Assembly (NCBI GenBank): GCA_934591745.1
Contig: CAKTPQ010000005.1
Coordinates: forward strand, 1-64,000
Length of the DNA stretch: 64,000 nt
Origin: an uncultured Oscillospiraceae bacterium
GTDB lineage: Bacteria; Bacillota; Clostridia; Oscillospirales; Oscillospiraceae
Reading direction: 5' to 3'
Shown here: piece after piece, positions 1 to 8,089 of the stretch
Numbering within the stretch: the first letter of the stretch is position 1
How the letters are laid out: every line of letters begins with the position of its first letter
Translations under genes and position numbers: made by a program
The notes under the pieces: model-generated
Told to the model about the DNA's origin: nothing
Database searches by the model: none
Seen by the model: the letters and a program-made list of their open reading frames with translations, nothing else

Positions 1-184
1 CGTTGACCAGCCAGGTGGTGCGCTCGGTGGAGTTGGAGTTGGAGTAGATGCGGATGGTATAGCCGGAATAATCCTTGACGTCGGGGGTCTCCTCACCGCC
101 GTTATCAGCGGGAGCCTTGTCGCCGCAGGCCACCAGGCTCAGAGCCATGACCAGCGCCAGCAAGAGAGCAGCAAACTTTTTCAT
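1..184 (-). CDS. ABC transporter substrate-binding lipoprotein, N-terminal part (runs off the window)
   Basis: Only the first 61 codons are present; the gene continues past base 1. The product begins MKKFAALLLALVMALSLVAC, a lipoprotein signal peptide with lipobox LVAC and lipid-anchored Cys20, then an acidic linker and the start of a mature domain containing IRIYSNSNSTERTTW. That opening resembles iron/solute-type family 1 extracellular binding proteins. An AAAAGGAG ribosome site lies about 9 nt before the ATG. It is probably the extracellular receptor of an ABC importer whose other genes lie outside the window. The adjacent sensor operon on the same strand, which has its own binding protein, may control it. 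The ligand is unknown. The lipoprotein call is firm; the transporter family is moderately sure. Confidence 0.75.
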   Translation of the reverse strand, partial: MKKFAALLLALVMALSLVACGDKAPADNGGEETPDVKDYSGYTIRIYSNSNSTERTTWLVN

Positions 185-238
185 TCCAGATTCTCCTTTT
201 TTAAAAGTCGGGCAGCGCGGACACACTGCCACACCATT

Positions 239-266
239 ATTATACCAGCGCGTAATTCACCGGCAA
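239..266 (-). promoter_or_regulatory. Sigma-A promoter for the binding-protein gene
   Basis: On the minus strand, TTGCCG (266-261) and TATAAT (244-239) are separated by 16 nt, and a TG sits one base before the -10 (extended -10). It lies about 55 nt upstream of the lipoprotein start and just past the terminator of the response regulator gene. Confidence 0.55.
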
Positions 267-302
267 AACGGGACATCTCTGCGATTATCCGGACTATCCT
301 GA

Positions 303-342
303 CAAAAGAGACGGGGTATGTCAAAATACACCGTCCCTTTTT
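303..342 (-). terminator. Intrinsic terminator after the response regulator
   Basis: A 9-bp stem with one mismatch pairs 310-318 with 327-335 around an 8-nt loop. TCTTTTG follows on the minus strand and a T run on the plus strand. It sits 18 nt beyond the response regulator stop, separating the sensor operon from the transporter gene. Confidence 0.6.
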
Positions 343-353
343 GTGCAATTTTT

Positions 354-1094
354 CTACCGGCAGCGGTCCTGATACTCCGACGGCGACATGCCGGTGAGCT
401 TTTTGAATGTGCTGCCGAAATAGGCCACATCGCGGTAGCCCACCATCTCCGCCACCTCGTACACTTTGTACCGGCAGTCCGCCAGCAGCTTCCGGGCCGT
501 GTGGATGCGGTACTGGGTGAGGTAGCCCAGCGCCGTGTAATTGGTCTCCTTCTTGAAAACGTGGCTCAGATGCCCCTCGCTGATGCCGATGTGCCGGGCG
601 ATGGTGGCGATGTTGATGTCCGCGTCGGCATAGTGCTCGGCGATATAGTTCAGGGTCTGGAGCACGTACTTGCTCTTGTCGCCCTTGGGCAGCAGCAGCG
701 TATCCTCCGCCGGCCGGGCGGCGCCCTCCTTCTCCCGCACGCGGGCGATGGCGGCAATGAGGTCCTGGTCCCGGAAGGGCTTGAGCAGATAGTCCGCCGC
801 GCCGTAGCGCAGGGCGGAGCGGGCGTAGTCGAACTCGTCGTAGGCGGTGAGGACGATAAAGTGGGCGGTGCAGTCCCGCTCCCGCAGGCGGCGCATCATC
901 TCGATGCCGTCCATACGGGGCATCCGCACATCGGTGATGATGAGGCTGGGGTTGTAGCGCTCCGCAGCGGCAAGACCCTCCTCGCCGTTGGATGCCTCGC
1001 CCACCACCACGCAGTCCATGGCGGCCCAGTCCATGCCCAGCACGATACCCCGGCGCACCACAGTCTCGTCGTCAACGATCAGCACCTTCAGCAT
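354..1094 (-). CDS. YesN-type response regulator with AraC DNA-binding domain
   Basis: This 246-aa cytoplasmic transcription factor belongs to a two-component system. An N-terminal receiver domain (about 1-120) has the acidic pair DD8-9, phospho-acceptor Asp55 in ITDVRMPRMDG, Thr83 and Lys105. A C-terminal AraC-type double helix-turn-helix (about 145-246) ends with the family signature around VGYRDVAYFGSTFKKLTGMSPSEY. It starts inside the end of the kinase gene (23-nt overlap), with AAAGGAG 6 nt before the ATG, so the two are translationally coupled. Phosphorylation by the adjacent kinase should switch on a target, plausibly the transporter gene at the left edge of the window. The family is certain; the target is inferred. 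Confidence 0.93.
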   Translation of the reverse strand: MLKVLIVDDETVVRRGIVLGMDWAAMDCVVVGEASNGEEGLAAAERYNPSLIITDVRMPRMDGIEMMRRLRERDCTAHFIVLTAYDEFDYARSALRYGAADYLLKPFRDQDLIAAIARVREKEGAARPAEDTLLLPKGDKSKYVLQTLNYIAEHYADADINIATIARHIGISEGHLSHVFKKETNYTALGYLTQYRIHTARKLLADCRYKVYEVAEMVGYRDVAYFGSTFKKLTGMSPSEYQDRCR

Positions 1095-2775
1095 AGCTGT
1101 CTCCTTTCCTCATGGGCAGGCGCAGCGTCACGCGGCTGCCGGTTTTTCCGTCGGACTCGGCGGTGAGCCCGTAGTCCGGGCCATAGTACAGGCGGATGAT
1201 GTGATCCACGTTGGTCAGGCCCAGATGACCACCGGGGATGTCCTGGTGCAGCTCCAGCCGGGCCAGCACCTCCGGAGCGATGCCCCGGCCGTTGTCGGAC
1301 ACCCGCAGCAGCAGGTCGTCCCCGTCGGACTCGGCCCACAGCTTGATATAGCCCTCCTCCAGATCGGCCACGCCGTGGATGATGGCGTTTTCCACCAGGG
1401 GCTGCAGCACCATCTTGGGCACGATGCAGTGCTGGAACCGCTCGTCCACGTCGATCTCACACACGAACCGGTCCTCGAACCGGATCTCCTGAATGTTCAG
1501 ATACTGCCGCACCAGCTCCAGCTCATCCTCCAGCGGGATCAGCTCGCTGCCGGAGATACCGGCCCGGAGCAGCGCCGCCAGATCCGTGGACATATCCGCG
1601 ATCTGGGGGACGTGGTTGGCCACGCCCAGCCACTTCATGCAGTCCAGCGTGTTATACAGAAAGTGGGGGTTCAGCTGGGCCTGCAGCATCCGCAGCTGCG
1701 TCTCGTTCAGCTCCCGCTGGCGCTGGACGGAGCGCTTCAGATTCTGGCGGTACTCCTCGGTCATGCGGTTGAAGCTGGCGGCCAGACGGCCCAGCTCATC
1801 GGGACTGTCCAGATACAGCTGCATGTCGTAGTCGCCCTGCTCCACCTGCCGCATGGCGTCGTCCAGCGCGTTGACGGGCCGGGACAGGTAGCGGCTGAGC
1901 CACCACGCCGCCACGGCGCACAGCGCCATACACAAAAGTCCCAGCGCGCCGCCCACCAGATACAGGGAGCGCAGCACCCGCCCCGTGTAGATGCGGGGCT
2001 GTTGGAGCAGCAGCGTGAAACCGGCGGGACCGTCGGCGGTATAGAATATGCAGTCGTCTCCCTTGTCGCCGGTGAGCCTCTGCCCGGCCAGCAGCTGGCT
2101 GCGCAGAGCGGCCGCGGTGCCCTCGGCCTGCACCGTGCGGGTGTAGTACACGGTGCGCCAGGTGCTGTCCAGCACCAGCAGGTCGTCGGCGGGGGCCATG
2201 ACGCCGTCAAAGAGCCGGGCAAAGCCGCTGCTCTCCATGCGGACGGTGACATAGCCCAGAAGCTGGCCGCCGTAGCCGGTGACGGCCCGGGCCGCCAGCA
2301 GGCCCTTGTCGCTGCTGAGGAACACAGTGCCGTCGCTGCGGCGGGCGGCATACAGCGCGCCCCAGTCCGTGTCCAGCGGCGCGGCGGGCAGGGCGGCGTC
2401 GGTGGTGTACAGGCATACGCCCTGCGCATCGTAGATATCCACATCGGCGTAGGGCCGCAGCTGGGCGGTCCGGCGGTACAGGAACTGGTACAGCAGGCGG
2501 GAATCCTCTCCCGCCCGGCGCAGGGCACTGCGGGTGATGGTGCTGGCAGCCAGCGCCGCCGCCGTATCATCGCACAGGGCGGCGGTGTCGGTGAAGCGGG
2601 CGTTCAGCGTGTCCAGCGCGTCCCGGCCCTGCCGGGATTGGGTGTGCTCCGTGCGGGCCACGATGACCTGCATCATCACCACGTCGCACAGCAGCAGAGG
2701 CAGCAGCGTAGCCACCAGAATGGTGGCAAACATCCGGTTGCGGAAGGAGCGGCGGATCCAGTTTTTCAGTCTCAT
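1072..2775 (-). CDS. YesM-type sensor histidine kinase
   Basis: This 567-aa membrane kinase has a first membrane helix at about 15-40, a 230-residue extracellular sensing region, a second helix at about 270-294, a HAMP linker at about 291-345, and a His_kinase domain with phospho-acceptor His371 in QLNPHFLYNTLD. A C-terminal HATPase carries N-box NAIIHG and G-box DNGRGI. This is the LytS/YesM architecture, whose partners are AraC-type regulators. Its ATG overlaps the stop of the upstream binding-protein gene (ATGA), and the regulator gene overlaps its 3' end, so the three form one operon. The large extracellular loop probably docks the cognate binding protein encoded upstream. Confidence 0.93.
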   Translation of the reverse strand: MRLKNWIRRSFRNRMFATILVATLLPLLLCDVVMMQVIVARTEHTQSRQGRDALDTLNARFTDTAALCDDTAAALAASTITRSALRRAGEDSRLLYQFLYRRTAQLRPYADVDIYDAQGVCLYTTDAALPAAPLDTDWGALYAARRSDGTVFLSSDKGLLAARAVTGYGGQLLGYVTVRMESSGFARLFDGVMAPADDLLVLDSTWRTVYYTRTVQAEGTAAALRSQLLAGQRLTGDKGDDCIFYTADGPAGFTLLLQQPRIYTGRVLRSLYLVGGALGLLCMALCAVAAWWLSRYLSRPVNALDDAMRQVEQGDYDMQLYLDSPDELGRLAASFNRMTEEYRQNLKRSVQRQRELNETQLRMLQAQLNPHFLYNTLDCMKWLGVANHVPQIADMSTDLAALLRAGISGSELIPLEDELELVRQYLNIQEIRFEDRFVCEIDVDERFQHCIVPKMVLQPLVENAIIHGVADLEEGYIKLWAESDGDDLLLRVSDNGRGIAPEVLARLELHQDIPGGHLGLTNVDHIIRLYYGPDYGLTAESDGKTGSRVTLRLPMRKGDSYAEGADR

Positions 2776-3746
2776 GCCGCCTCCTCCGCCGTCAGGCTCC
2801 GCCAGATGGCCAGCAGCTCCGCCTGGTGGGCGCCGGCGGCGTAGGGATCGTAGGACAGCGCCGGGGGCAGCTCCCCGCTCCCGCTGCCCCGTATCGGGCG
2901 GCGGGACTGGTCGGCCAGCCGGGTCTGCACCTCGCTGCTGAGCAGGAAGTCGATAAAGGCCCGCGCATTGTCCCCGTGGGCGCAGTCCCGGATGACGGCG
3001 GCGCAGTCCGGCTGGATGACGGCGCCCTCCGCGGGATAGACGACCGTGACGCTCAATCCGCTGTCCGCGGCCTGCAGTGCCAGATCCTCCGTGGTGACGC
3101 CCACATAGCAGCTTCCGTCAGCCACGGCGTCCACTACGGCGGCAGCGGAGGGCAGCACGCCGCTGATGTTGTGGGCAAAGGCGGTGAGCACGGCTTCCTC
3201 CTCGCCGGGCAGCGTCTGGAGCAGCGCCTGCAGCGCGGTGCAGCCGGTGGCGGACACCGTGGGATCGGGGCAGGCGATGCGCCCGCGCCACGCCACGCTC
3301 ACCAGATCGCCCCAGCTGTCCGGCACGTTACGCTGTACGAGCTGGTCGTTGTAGACCAGCACCGTGGGCAGCAGGGAGAAGGGCGTCCAGCGGTCCTCGC
3401 TATCCCGGTAAGCGTCGGGGATGTCCGCGGCCAGCGGGGCAGTGTAGGGCGCGAAGCAGTCACCGCAGGCGGACAGGCTGTCCGGTGCCGCGCCCAGCAG
3501 CAGGTCGCAGCCGGAGCTGCCGCCGGCGATCTGCTCCAGCAGGGGCAGCGTTCCGTCGGCAGTGCGCACCTCCACCCAGATGCCGGTGCGGCGCTCGAAC
3601 TCCCGCACAGCGTCGTCATAGACGGCGGCGCTGCGTGCGGTGAAGATCACCAGGCGGCGGCTGTCGTCCGGCGCGGACGCAGAGCGCCCGGTGCCGCATG
3701 AGCACAGCAGCAGCAGTGAACACAGCAGAGGAATAACGCGCCGCAT
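2772..3746 (-). CDS. Extracellular solute-binding lipoprotein, sensor component
   Basis: The product has 324 aa. The start chosen is MRRVIPLLCSLLLLCSCG, with GGGAGGG just upstream; a longer in-frame extension lacks a ribosome site. A short lipoprotein signal ends at lipobox LCSC. The mature protein opens with LVIFTARSAAVYDDAVREFE, as in family 1 (Fe3+/PgtC-like) binding proteins, and keeps the two-lobe core. It is first in the operon and overlaps the kinase gene by 4 nt, so it most likely presents ligand to the kinase rather than to a transporter. This three-component arrangement is known for PgtA/B/C-like systems. The ligand cannot be told from sequence. Confidence 0.85.
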   Translation of the reverse strand: MRRVIPLLCSLLLLCSCGTGRSASAPDDSRRLVIFTARSAAVYDDAVREFERRTGIWVEVRTADGTLPLLEQIAGGSSGCDLLLGAAPDSLSACGDCFAPYTAPLAADIPDAYRDSEDRWTPFSLLPTVLVYNDQLVQRNVPDSWGDLVSVAWRGRIACPDPTVSATGCTALQALLQTLPGEEEAVLTAFAHNISGVLPSAAAVVDAVADGSCYVGVTTEDLALQAADSGLSVTVVYPAEGAVIQPDCAAVIRDCAHGDNARAFIDFLLSSEVQTRLADQSRRPIRGSGSGELPPALSYDPYAAGAHQAELLAIWRSLTAEEAA

Positions 3747-3780
3747 GAAGGACCCTCCCATACATCTGAATATATATGCT

Positions 3781-3809
3781 ATTTTACAGGGCGGCGGGCA
3801 AAATAGCAA
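3781..3809 (-). promoter_or_regulatory. Sigma-A promoter of the three-gene sensor operon
   Basis: Minus-strand TTGCTA (3809-3804) is 17 nt from TAAAAT (3786-3781). The -10 lies 35 nt upstream of the binding-protein start. Confidence 0.55.
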
Positions 3810-3878
3810 GCGGCGGACGAAAAAAAGGAGAGGGACCGGACGTATGTGCCGTTTCCCGGCAAATGATGGGACATGGCG

Positions 3879-3907
3879 TTGCAAAAGGGAAAACGGTGTG
3901 CTATGAT
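3879..3907 (+). promoter_or_regulatory. Sigma-A promoter of the vanZ-like gene
   Basis: TTGCAA (3879-3884) and TATGAT (3902-3907) have 17-nt spacing. The start site near 3914 would give a leader of about 150 nt that holds the dyad at 3918-3966. Confidence 0.5.
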
Positions 3908-3917
3908 GACGCTGCGA

Positions 3918-3966
3918 ATAAGCTCCCTTCCTCCACCGGTGAGTCCACGGCGGGGCAGGAGCTTAT
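3918..3966 (+). promoter_or_regulatory. Structured 5' leader: 9-bp inverted repeat
   Basis: ATAAGCTCC (3918-3926) is exactly complementary to GGAGCTTAT (3958-3966). The 31 nt between them include the palindrome CACCGGTG. A further CCCGC/GCGGG hairpin lies just before the ribosome site. The whole region is in the predicted leader of the vanZ-like gene. It matches no riboswitch class that I recognise. Confidence 0.4.
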
Positions 3967-4062
3967 GGAATTCTATGCAGATAAGGACGCCCCGCGGCAG
4001 ACGTTGACCGGCCTGTTCTGTGAACGGCGCGGTCCCGCCTGAGCGGGCGAAGGAGGCAATCT

Positions 4063-4545
4063 TTGAATCGAAAACGCATTGGTACGGTGCTGTTGCTGCT
4101 GGCTATCCTGGCGGCACTGGCCTTTATCTGGGGCAACTCGCTGGAGAGCGCAGTGGAGTCCTCCCTGAAAAGCGGCCGGGTGCGGGAGCTGATCGAGCCC
4201 CTGCTGGAGCTGCTGGTGGGACAGGGCAATGTCACCGATCACATGGTGCGCAAGCTGGCGCACCTGACGGAGTTCGCCGTGCTGGGCGCACTGTTGCTGC
4301 TGCTGACGGCGGCGGCCTTCCGGGTGCGGCTGCAGAGCGTGCTGAACTGCCAGTTTTTCCTGCTGCTGGCGGCGCTGACGGATGAGACGATCCAGCTCTT
4401 TACCGGCCGTGGGTCGCAGGTGCGGGACGTGTGGCTGGATTTTGCCGGCGGCACGGCGGGCCTGCTGGCCATGCTGCTGCTCTTGTGGCTGCTGCGGTGC
4501 CTGTTCCGTCCGCGGGACCGCCGCCGGGGGAGCCATGAGGCATGA
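4063..4545 (+). CDS. VanZ-like family membrane protein
   Basis: This 160-aa protein starts at a TTG codon, with AGGAGG 6 nt upstream. It has about four membrane helices. The conserved VanZ core is visible: RKLAHLTEFAVLG at about 64-76, then TDETIQLF and GSQVRDVWLDFAGG near 107-128. VanZ of enterococcal transposons gives low-level teicoplanin resistance, but the family is widespread and in most genomes its cellular role is unknown. No other van genes are nearby, so no resistance should be assumed. It is transcribed alone from the promoter at 3879 and ends at a double hairpin shared with the convergent pepD. Confidence 0.85.
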   Translation: MNRKRIGTVLLLLAILAALAFIWGNSLESAVESSLKSGRVRELIEPLLELLVGQGNVTDHMVRKLAHLTEFAVLGALLLLLTAAAFRVRLQSVLNCQFFLLLAALTDETIQLFTGRGSQVRDVWLDFAGGTAGLLAMLLLLWLLRCLFRPRDRRRGSHEA

Positions 4546-4550
4546 CAAAA

Positions 4551-4593
4551 CGCCATAAGCATCCCCTGGCTCTGCCGGGGGATGCTTATGGCG
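4551..4593. terminator. Long perfect hairpin between convergent genes
   Basis: A 16-bp perfect stem (4551-4566 with 4578-4593) surrounds an 11-nt loop. On the minus strand it is followed by TTTTG, so it can back up termination of pepD transcripts; on the plus strand it has no U tail. Confidence 0.65.
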
Positions 4594-4595
4594 GC

Positions 4596-4630
4596 AAAAG
4601 AGGGATGCCCTTTACGGGCATCCCTCTTTT
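4596..4630. terminator. Bidirectional intrinsic terminator (vanZ-like / pepD)
   Basis: AAAAGAGGGATGCCC (4596-4610) pairs with its complement at 4616-4630 around TTTAC. T runs occur at both ends. It ends 16 nt from the pepD stop. Confidence 0.85.
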
Positions 4631-4646
4631 CGCGGCTTTTGTGTTG

Positions 4647-6095
4647 TTACCGGCAGTTTTTCAGCACCTCGCACACCAGCGTGTACATCCGCTTGACGGA
4701 GTCCACGCCCAGCCGCTCCCGGGGGGAGTGGATGTCGTGCAGCTCCGGACCGAGAGAGACGGCGTCCAGTCCGGGCATCTTGTTGATGAGCAGGCCGCAC
4801 TCCAGTCCGCCGTGGGTGGCCATGATAACGCCGTCCTGCCCGGTGATATCCTTATAGGCGGCCATCACCGCGTCCCGCAGCGGGGACTGGCGGGCGTACT
4901 GCCACGCCGGATAGTCGCCGCGGGTGGACACGGTGCCGCCGCCGTACTCCACGATGGCGCGCACCCGCTGGAGCAGCATCTCCTTCTGGGTGGCCACGGA
5001 GGAGCGAATGGAGAACGAGAAGTGCAGGCCGTCGTCCCCGGCGGTGATGACGCCCAGATTCAGGGAGGTCTGGACAAGGCCGGGGAAGTCGGCGCTCATG
5101 ACCTCCACGCCCTGGGGCAGGGCCAGCAGGACGTGGAGCATCCGGCTGGAAGCCTCGGCGGAGTAGGCCGCACCGGCCTCCGCCGCCGCGCAGGTGAGGG
5201 TCACACCGCCGTCGGTGGCGGCGTATTCGTTTTTCAGGATGCCGTCAAACTCCCGGATAAAGGCGGCAAAGTCCGCGGCCTTTTCGGCGGGAACGGCCGC
5301 CACCGCGTCGCAGCGGGGGCAGATGACATTGTCGAACTGCCCGCCCCGCAGGCCGGCAATGCGCAGGATGCCAAGCCGCTCCATGGCGCTGTACAGTACC
5401 CGGCTGATGAGATCGTTGGCGCTGCCGCGGCCTTTGTCGATCTCCGCGCCGGAGTGGCCGCCCTGCAGGCCGGAGATGGTGACGGTGAAGCACGTCTCGC
5501 CGTCCAGCGGCTCCCACACGGCGGGCAGGAAGCAGTCGGCCCGCAGGCCGCCGGCGCAGGAGACGGTGAACACGCCCTCCTCCTCGGAGTCCAGGTTCAG
5601 GAGCCGCCGGCCCTTCAGGTCGGAGCAGTCCAGCGCCACGGCGCCGTCCATGCCCGTCTCCTCGTCCACGGTGATGACCGCCTCCAGCGGGGGATGGGGC
5701 AGGGAATCGTCGGCCAGAATAGCGAAGATGGCCGCTACGGCGATGCAGTCGTCGCCGCCCAGCGACGTCTTTTCCGCCCAGACATACCGGCCGTCGGTGG
5801 CCAGATCCAGACCCTCGCGGGCCATGTCCTTGGGGCAGTCCTCCGTCTGGGCGCAGACCATGTCCATGTGGCCCTGCAGGATGACGGGCGCGGCGCCCTC
5901 GTAGCCGGGGGAGGCGTCCTTCCAGATGATGACATTGTTGCATTCCTCCTGCCGGTACTTCAGGCCCAGCTCCTGGGCCATGGTCACGCACAGGTCGCTG
6001 ATGATCTTCGTGTTGCCGCTGCCGTGGGGCACGGCGCACAGCCTTTCAAAGTAATCGAAAACCGCCTTGGGCTCCAGATGAGACAAAACACCCAT
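4647..6095 (-). CDS. pepD: Aminoacyl-histidine dipeptidase (M20 family)
   Basis: This 482-aa cytosolic zinc dipeptidase hydrolyses Xaa-His and other dipeptides. M20 metal-site residues are visible: His76 and Asp78 in LQGHMDMV, bridging Asp115 in SLGGDDCIA, and the catalytic Glu pair E145-E146 in VDEETGMDG. A lid domain interrupts the catalytic domain as in PepD/carnosinase, and the length is typical. AAAGGAG lies 10 nt before the ATG. It follows the Xaa-Pro aminopeptidase gene by 29 nt on the same strand, forming a peptide-use operon driven from the promoter near 7990. Soluble, with no signal peptide. Confidence 0.93.
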   Translation of the reverse strand: MGVLSHLEPKAVFDYFERLCAVPHGSGNTKIISDLCVTMAQELGLKYRQEECNNVIIWKDASPGYEGAAPVILQGHMDMVCAQTEDCPKDMAREGLDLATDGRYVWAEKTSLGGDDCIAVAAIFAILADDSLPHPPLEAVITVDEETGMDGAVALDCSDLKGRRLLNLDSEEEGVFTVSCAGGLRADCFLPAVWEPLDGETCFTVTISGLQGGHSGAEIDKGRGSANDLISRVLYSAMERLGILRIAGLRGGQFDNVICPRCDAVAAVPAEKAADFAAFIREFDGILKNEYAATDGGVTLTCAAAEAGAAYSAEASSRMLHVLLALPQGVEVMSADFPGLVQTSLNLGVITAGDDGLHFSFSIRSSVATQKEMLLQRVRAIVEYGGGTVSTRGDYPAWQYARQSPLRDAVMAAYKDITGQDGVIMATHGGLECGLLINKMPGLDAVSLGPELHDIHSPRERLGVDSVKRMYTLVCEVLKNCR

Positions 6096-6124
6096 ACGTC
6101 AAAAACTCCTTTCAGAATGGTGGT

Positions 6125-7912
6125 TCAGCGGTGCAGGGGTGCGGCGGCCGCGGCCAGCCACGCCTGCTCCTCCGCAGGCAGCAGCGGCGCGACGGTATCG
6201 TACACCAGCCGGTGGTAGCTGTTGAGCTGTGCCAGCTCCGCCTCCGTCAGCAGGGAGACGTCGATGGCGTCCCGGTCGAAGGGGGCCATGGTCAGCGGCT
6301 CCAGATACATGAACTGGCCGTAGTCCGTGGTCTCGCCGGTGCGCACCAGCACCAGATTCTCATGGCGGATGCCGAACTTCCCGGCCTCGTAGTAGCCCGG
6401 CTCGTTGGAGATGACCATGCCCTCCTCCAGCGTGATGCGGCGTCCGTCGGTGCTGCGCCAGCGGAAGCTCTGCGGCCCCTCGTGGACGCTGAGGATAAAG
6501 CCGACGCCGTGGCCGGTGCCGTGGTTGTAGTCAAGGCCCTGCTCCCACAGGGGCAGGCGGGCCAGCACATCCAGATTCTCGCCGGTGGCGCCGTGGGGGA
6601 ACCGGGCGGCGGCCAGCGCCAGATGACCCTTGAGCACCAGCGTGAACATCCGCTTCTCCTCCTGGGTGACGGGGCCGAGGGCAATGGTGCGGGTCACATC
6701 GGTGGTGCCCTGCCGGTAGTGGGCGCCGGAGTCCACCAGCAGCAGCCCCTCTGGATGCAGGGGCACATCCGTCTCCGGCGTGGGGTCGTAGTGGACGATG
6801 GCACCGTGGGGGCCGTAGCCGGCGATGGTGTCAAAGCTCAGGTCCAGGAAGTCCGGCTGCTCCGCCCGGAACGCCGCCAGTCTGGCGGCGGCGGACAGCT
6901 CCGTCATAGGCTCCTCGCCGATCCGGGTCTTGAGCCAGTACAGGAAGCGGCACAGCGCCGCGCCGTCCTTGACGTGGGCGGCGCGGAAGCCGTCTGTTTC
7001 CTCCTGCGTCTTGCAGGCCTTCATCAGAATGGCGGGACTGGGCTGATCCAGCACCTCCGCGTGGGATAGGCTCTCCATGATGCGGTAGTTGGCGGTGGCG
7101 CTGTCGGCCATGACCCGCGTACCGGCGGGCAGGGCGCGCAGCAGGTCGTAGATCTCGCCGTAGGGCCGCATGGTCACGCCGCAGGCGGTCAGCTTCCCGC
7201 TGATGTCCGCCGGGACGGCCTGGGGCTGGATGCACAGCTGTGCGTCCTCCCGGCCGATCAGCAAAAACGACAGGAATACCGGCGTGCAGGCCACGTCGCC
7301 GCCCCGCAGGTCCAGCGCCCACGCGATCTCCGTCAGACTGGTGAGCAGCAGGTATGCGGCGTTTTCCGCCGCCATTTTTTCCCGCAGCCTTGCCAGCTTT
7401 TCCTCACGGGACATACCGCAGCCGGTCAGCTCCCACACGGGCCTGTCGGACAGGGCGGGGCGGTCAGGCCACACGGCGTCCACCAGATCCTCACCGCCGG
7501 CGAAGCGGATGTGCTTCGCCTCCAGCGCCTTTTTCAGCGTACCGGCAAAGCTGCTGGAAACGGTGCGCCCGTCGAAGCCCAGTACGCCGCCCTCCGGCAG
7601 ATGCTGGGCCAGAAATGCCCCGATGGCGGGGACGCCGGGCTGCCCCATGCGCATCAGCTCGATGGTGCTGCCGGCCAGCTGCTCCGCCGCCTGCAGAAAG
7701 TAACGGCCATCCGTCCACAGCGCCGCCCGGTCCGGCAGCACCGCCAGCGTGCCGGCGGAGCCGGTGAAGCCGGACAGATAGGCCCGTGCTTTGAAAAAGT
7801 CGCCCACATATTCCGAGCCGTGGAAGTCGTCCGTGACCACCACATAGCCGTCCATGCCGTGCTGCGCCATCTCCCGGCGCAGCCGCGCCAGACGTTCCGT
7901 TATGACCGTCAT
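6125..7912 (-). CDS. Xaa-Pro aminopeptidase (aminopeptidase P, M24)
   Basis: This 595-aa cytosolic metallopeptidase removes N-terminal residues that precede proline. Two N-terminal creatinase-like domains (about 1-310) come before a pita-bread catalytic domain. Metal ligands can be read in LLVDSGAHY, TTDVTRT, the His-containing NHGTGHGVG, SNEPGYYE and the final GIRHENLVLV. The length of about 600 aa is that of the long eukaryote-like AMPP subfamily common in Firmicutes, not the 440-aa PepP of enterobacteria. First gene of a two-gene operon with pepD; together they can degrade proline- and histidine-containing peptides. Confidence 0.92.
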   Translation of the reverse strand: MTVITERLARLRREMAQHGMDGYVVVTDDFHGSEYVGDFFKARAYLSGFTGSAGTLAVLPDRAALWTDGRYFLQAAEQLAGSTIELMRMGQPGVPAIGAFLAQHLPEGGVLGFDGRTVSSSFAGTLKKALEAKHIRFAGGEDLVDAVWPDRPALSDRPVWELTGCGMSREEKLARLREKMAAENAAYLLLTSLTEIAWALDLRGGDVACTPVFLSFLLIGREDAQLCIQPQAVPADISGKLTACGVTMRPYGEIYDLLRALPAGTRVMADSATANYRIMESLSHAEVLDQPSPAILMKACKTQEETDGFRAAHVKDGAALCRFLYWLKTRIGEEPMTELSAAARLAAFRAEQPDFLDLSFDTIAGYGPHGAIVHYDPTPETDVPLHPEGLLLVDSGAHYRQGTTDVTRTIALGPVTQEEKRMFTLVLKGHLALAAARFPHGATGENLDVLARLPLWEQGLDYNHGTGHGVGFILSVHEGPQSFRWRSTDGRRITLEEGMVISNEPGYYEAGKFGIRHENLVLVRTGETTDYGQFMYLEPLTMAPFDRDAIDVSLLTEAELAQLNSYHRLVYDTVAPLLPAEEQAWLAAAAAPLHR

Positions 7913-7984
7913 GTGATATACCGCCTTTCTCGGCGGCCCGCGCCGCCGTGTAGCATTCTTGTGTAGCTTGGGGATGTACAGATG

Positions 7985-7993
7985 ATTATATCA
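7985..7993 (-). promoter_or_regulatory. Extended -10 promoter of the peptidase operon
   Basis: Minus-strand TGATATAAT is a perfect TGnTATAAT extended -10; the -35 (TACACT, 17 nt away) is weak. It sits about 75 nt upstream of the Xaa-Pro aminopeptidase start. On the opposite strand a TATAAT at 8053-8058 probably serves the divergent gene. Confidence 0.55.
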
Positions 7994-8089
7994 CAGGGAA
8001 ATAAAAAAGTGTACCCCCATTTCCGTGCTGTATAAGGGCGGCGCGGGCGGCGTATAATAAGGCGATACTGCAAGAGGGGAGACGATGCT

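Noticed and set aside
318-2844. Long plus-strand open frames opposite the kinase and regulator genes
   Set aside because: They are shadows of real minus-strand genes in GC-rich DNA; they lack ribosome sites and domain signatures.
4063-4545. Vancomycin/teicoplanin resistance
   Set aside because: A VanZ-like protein alone, with no vanHAX or vanSR genes, is not evidence of resistance.
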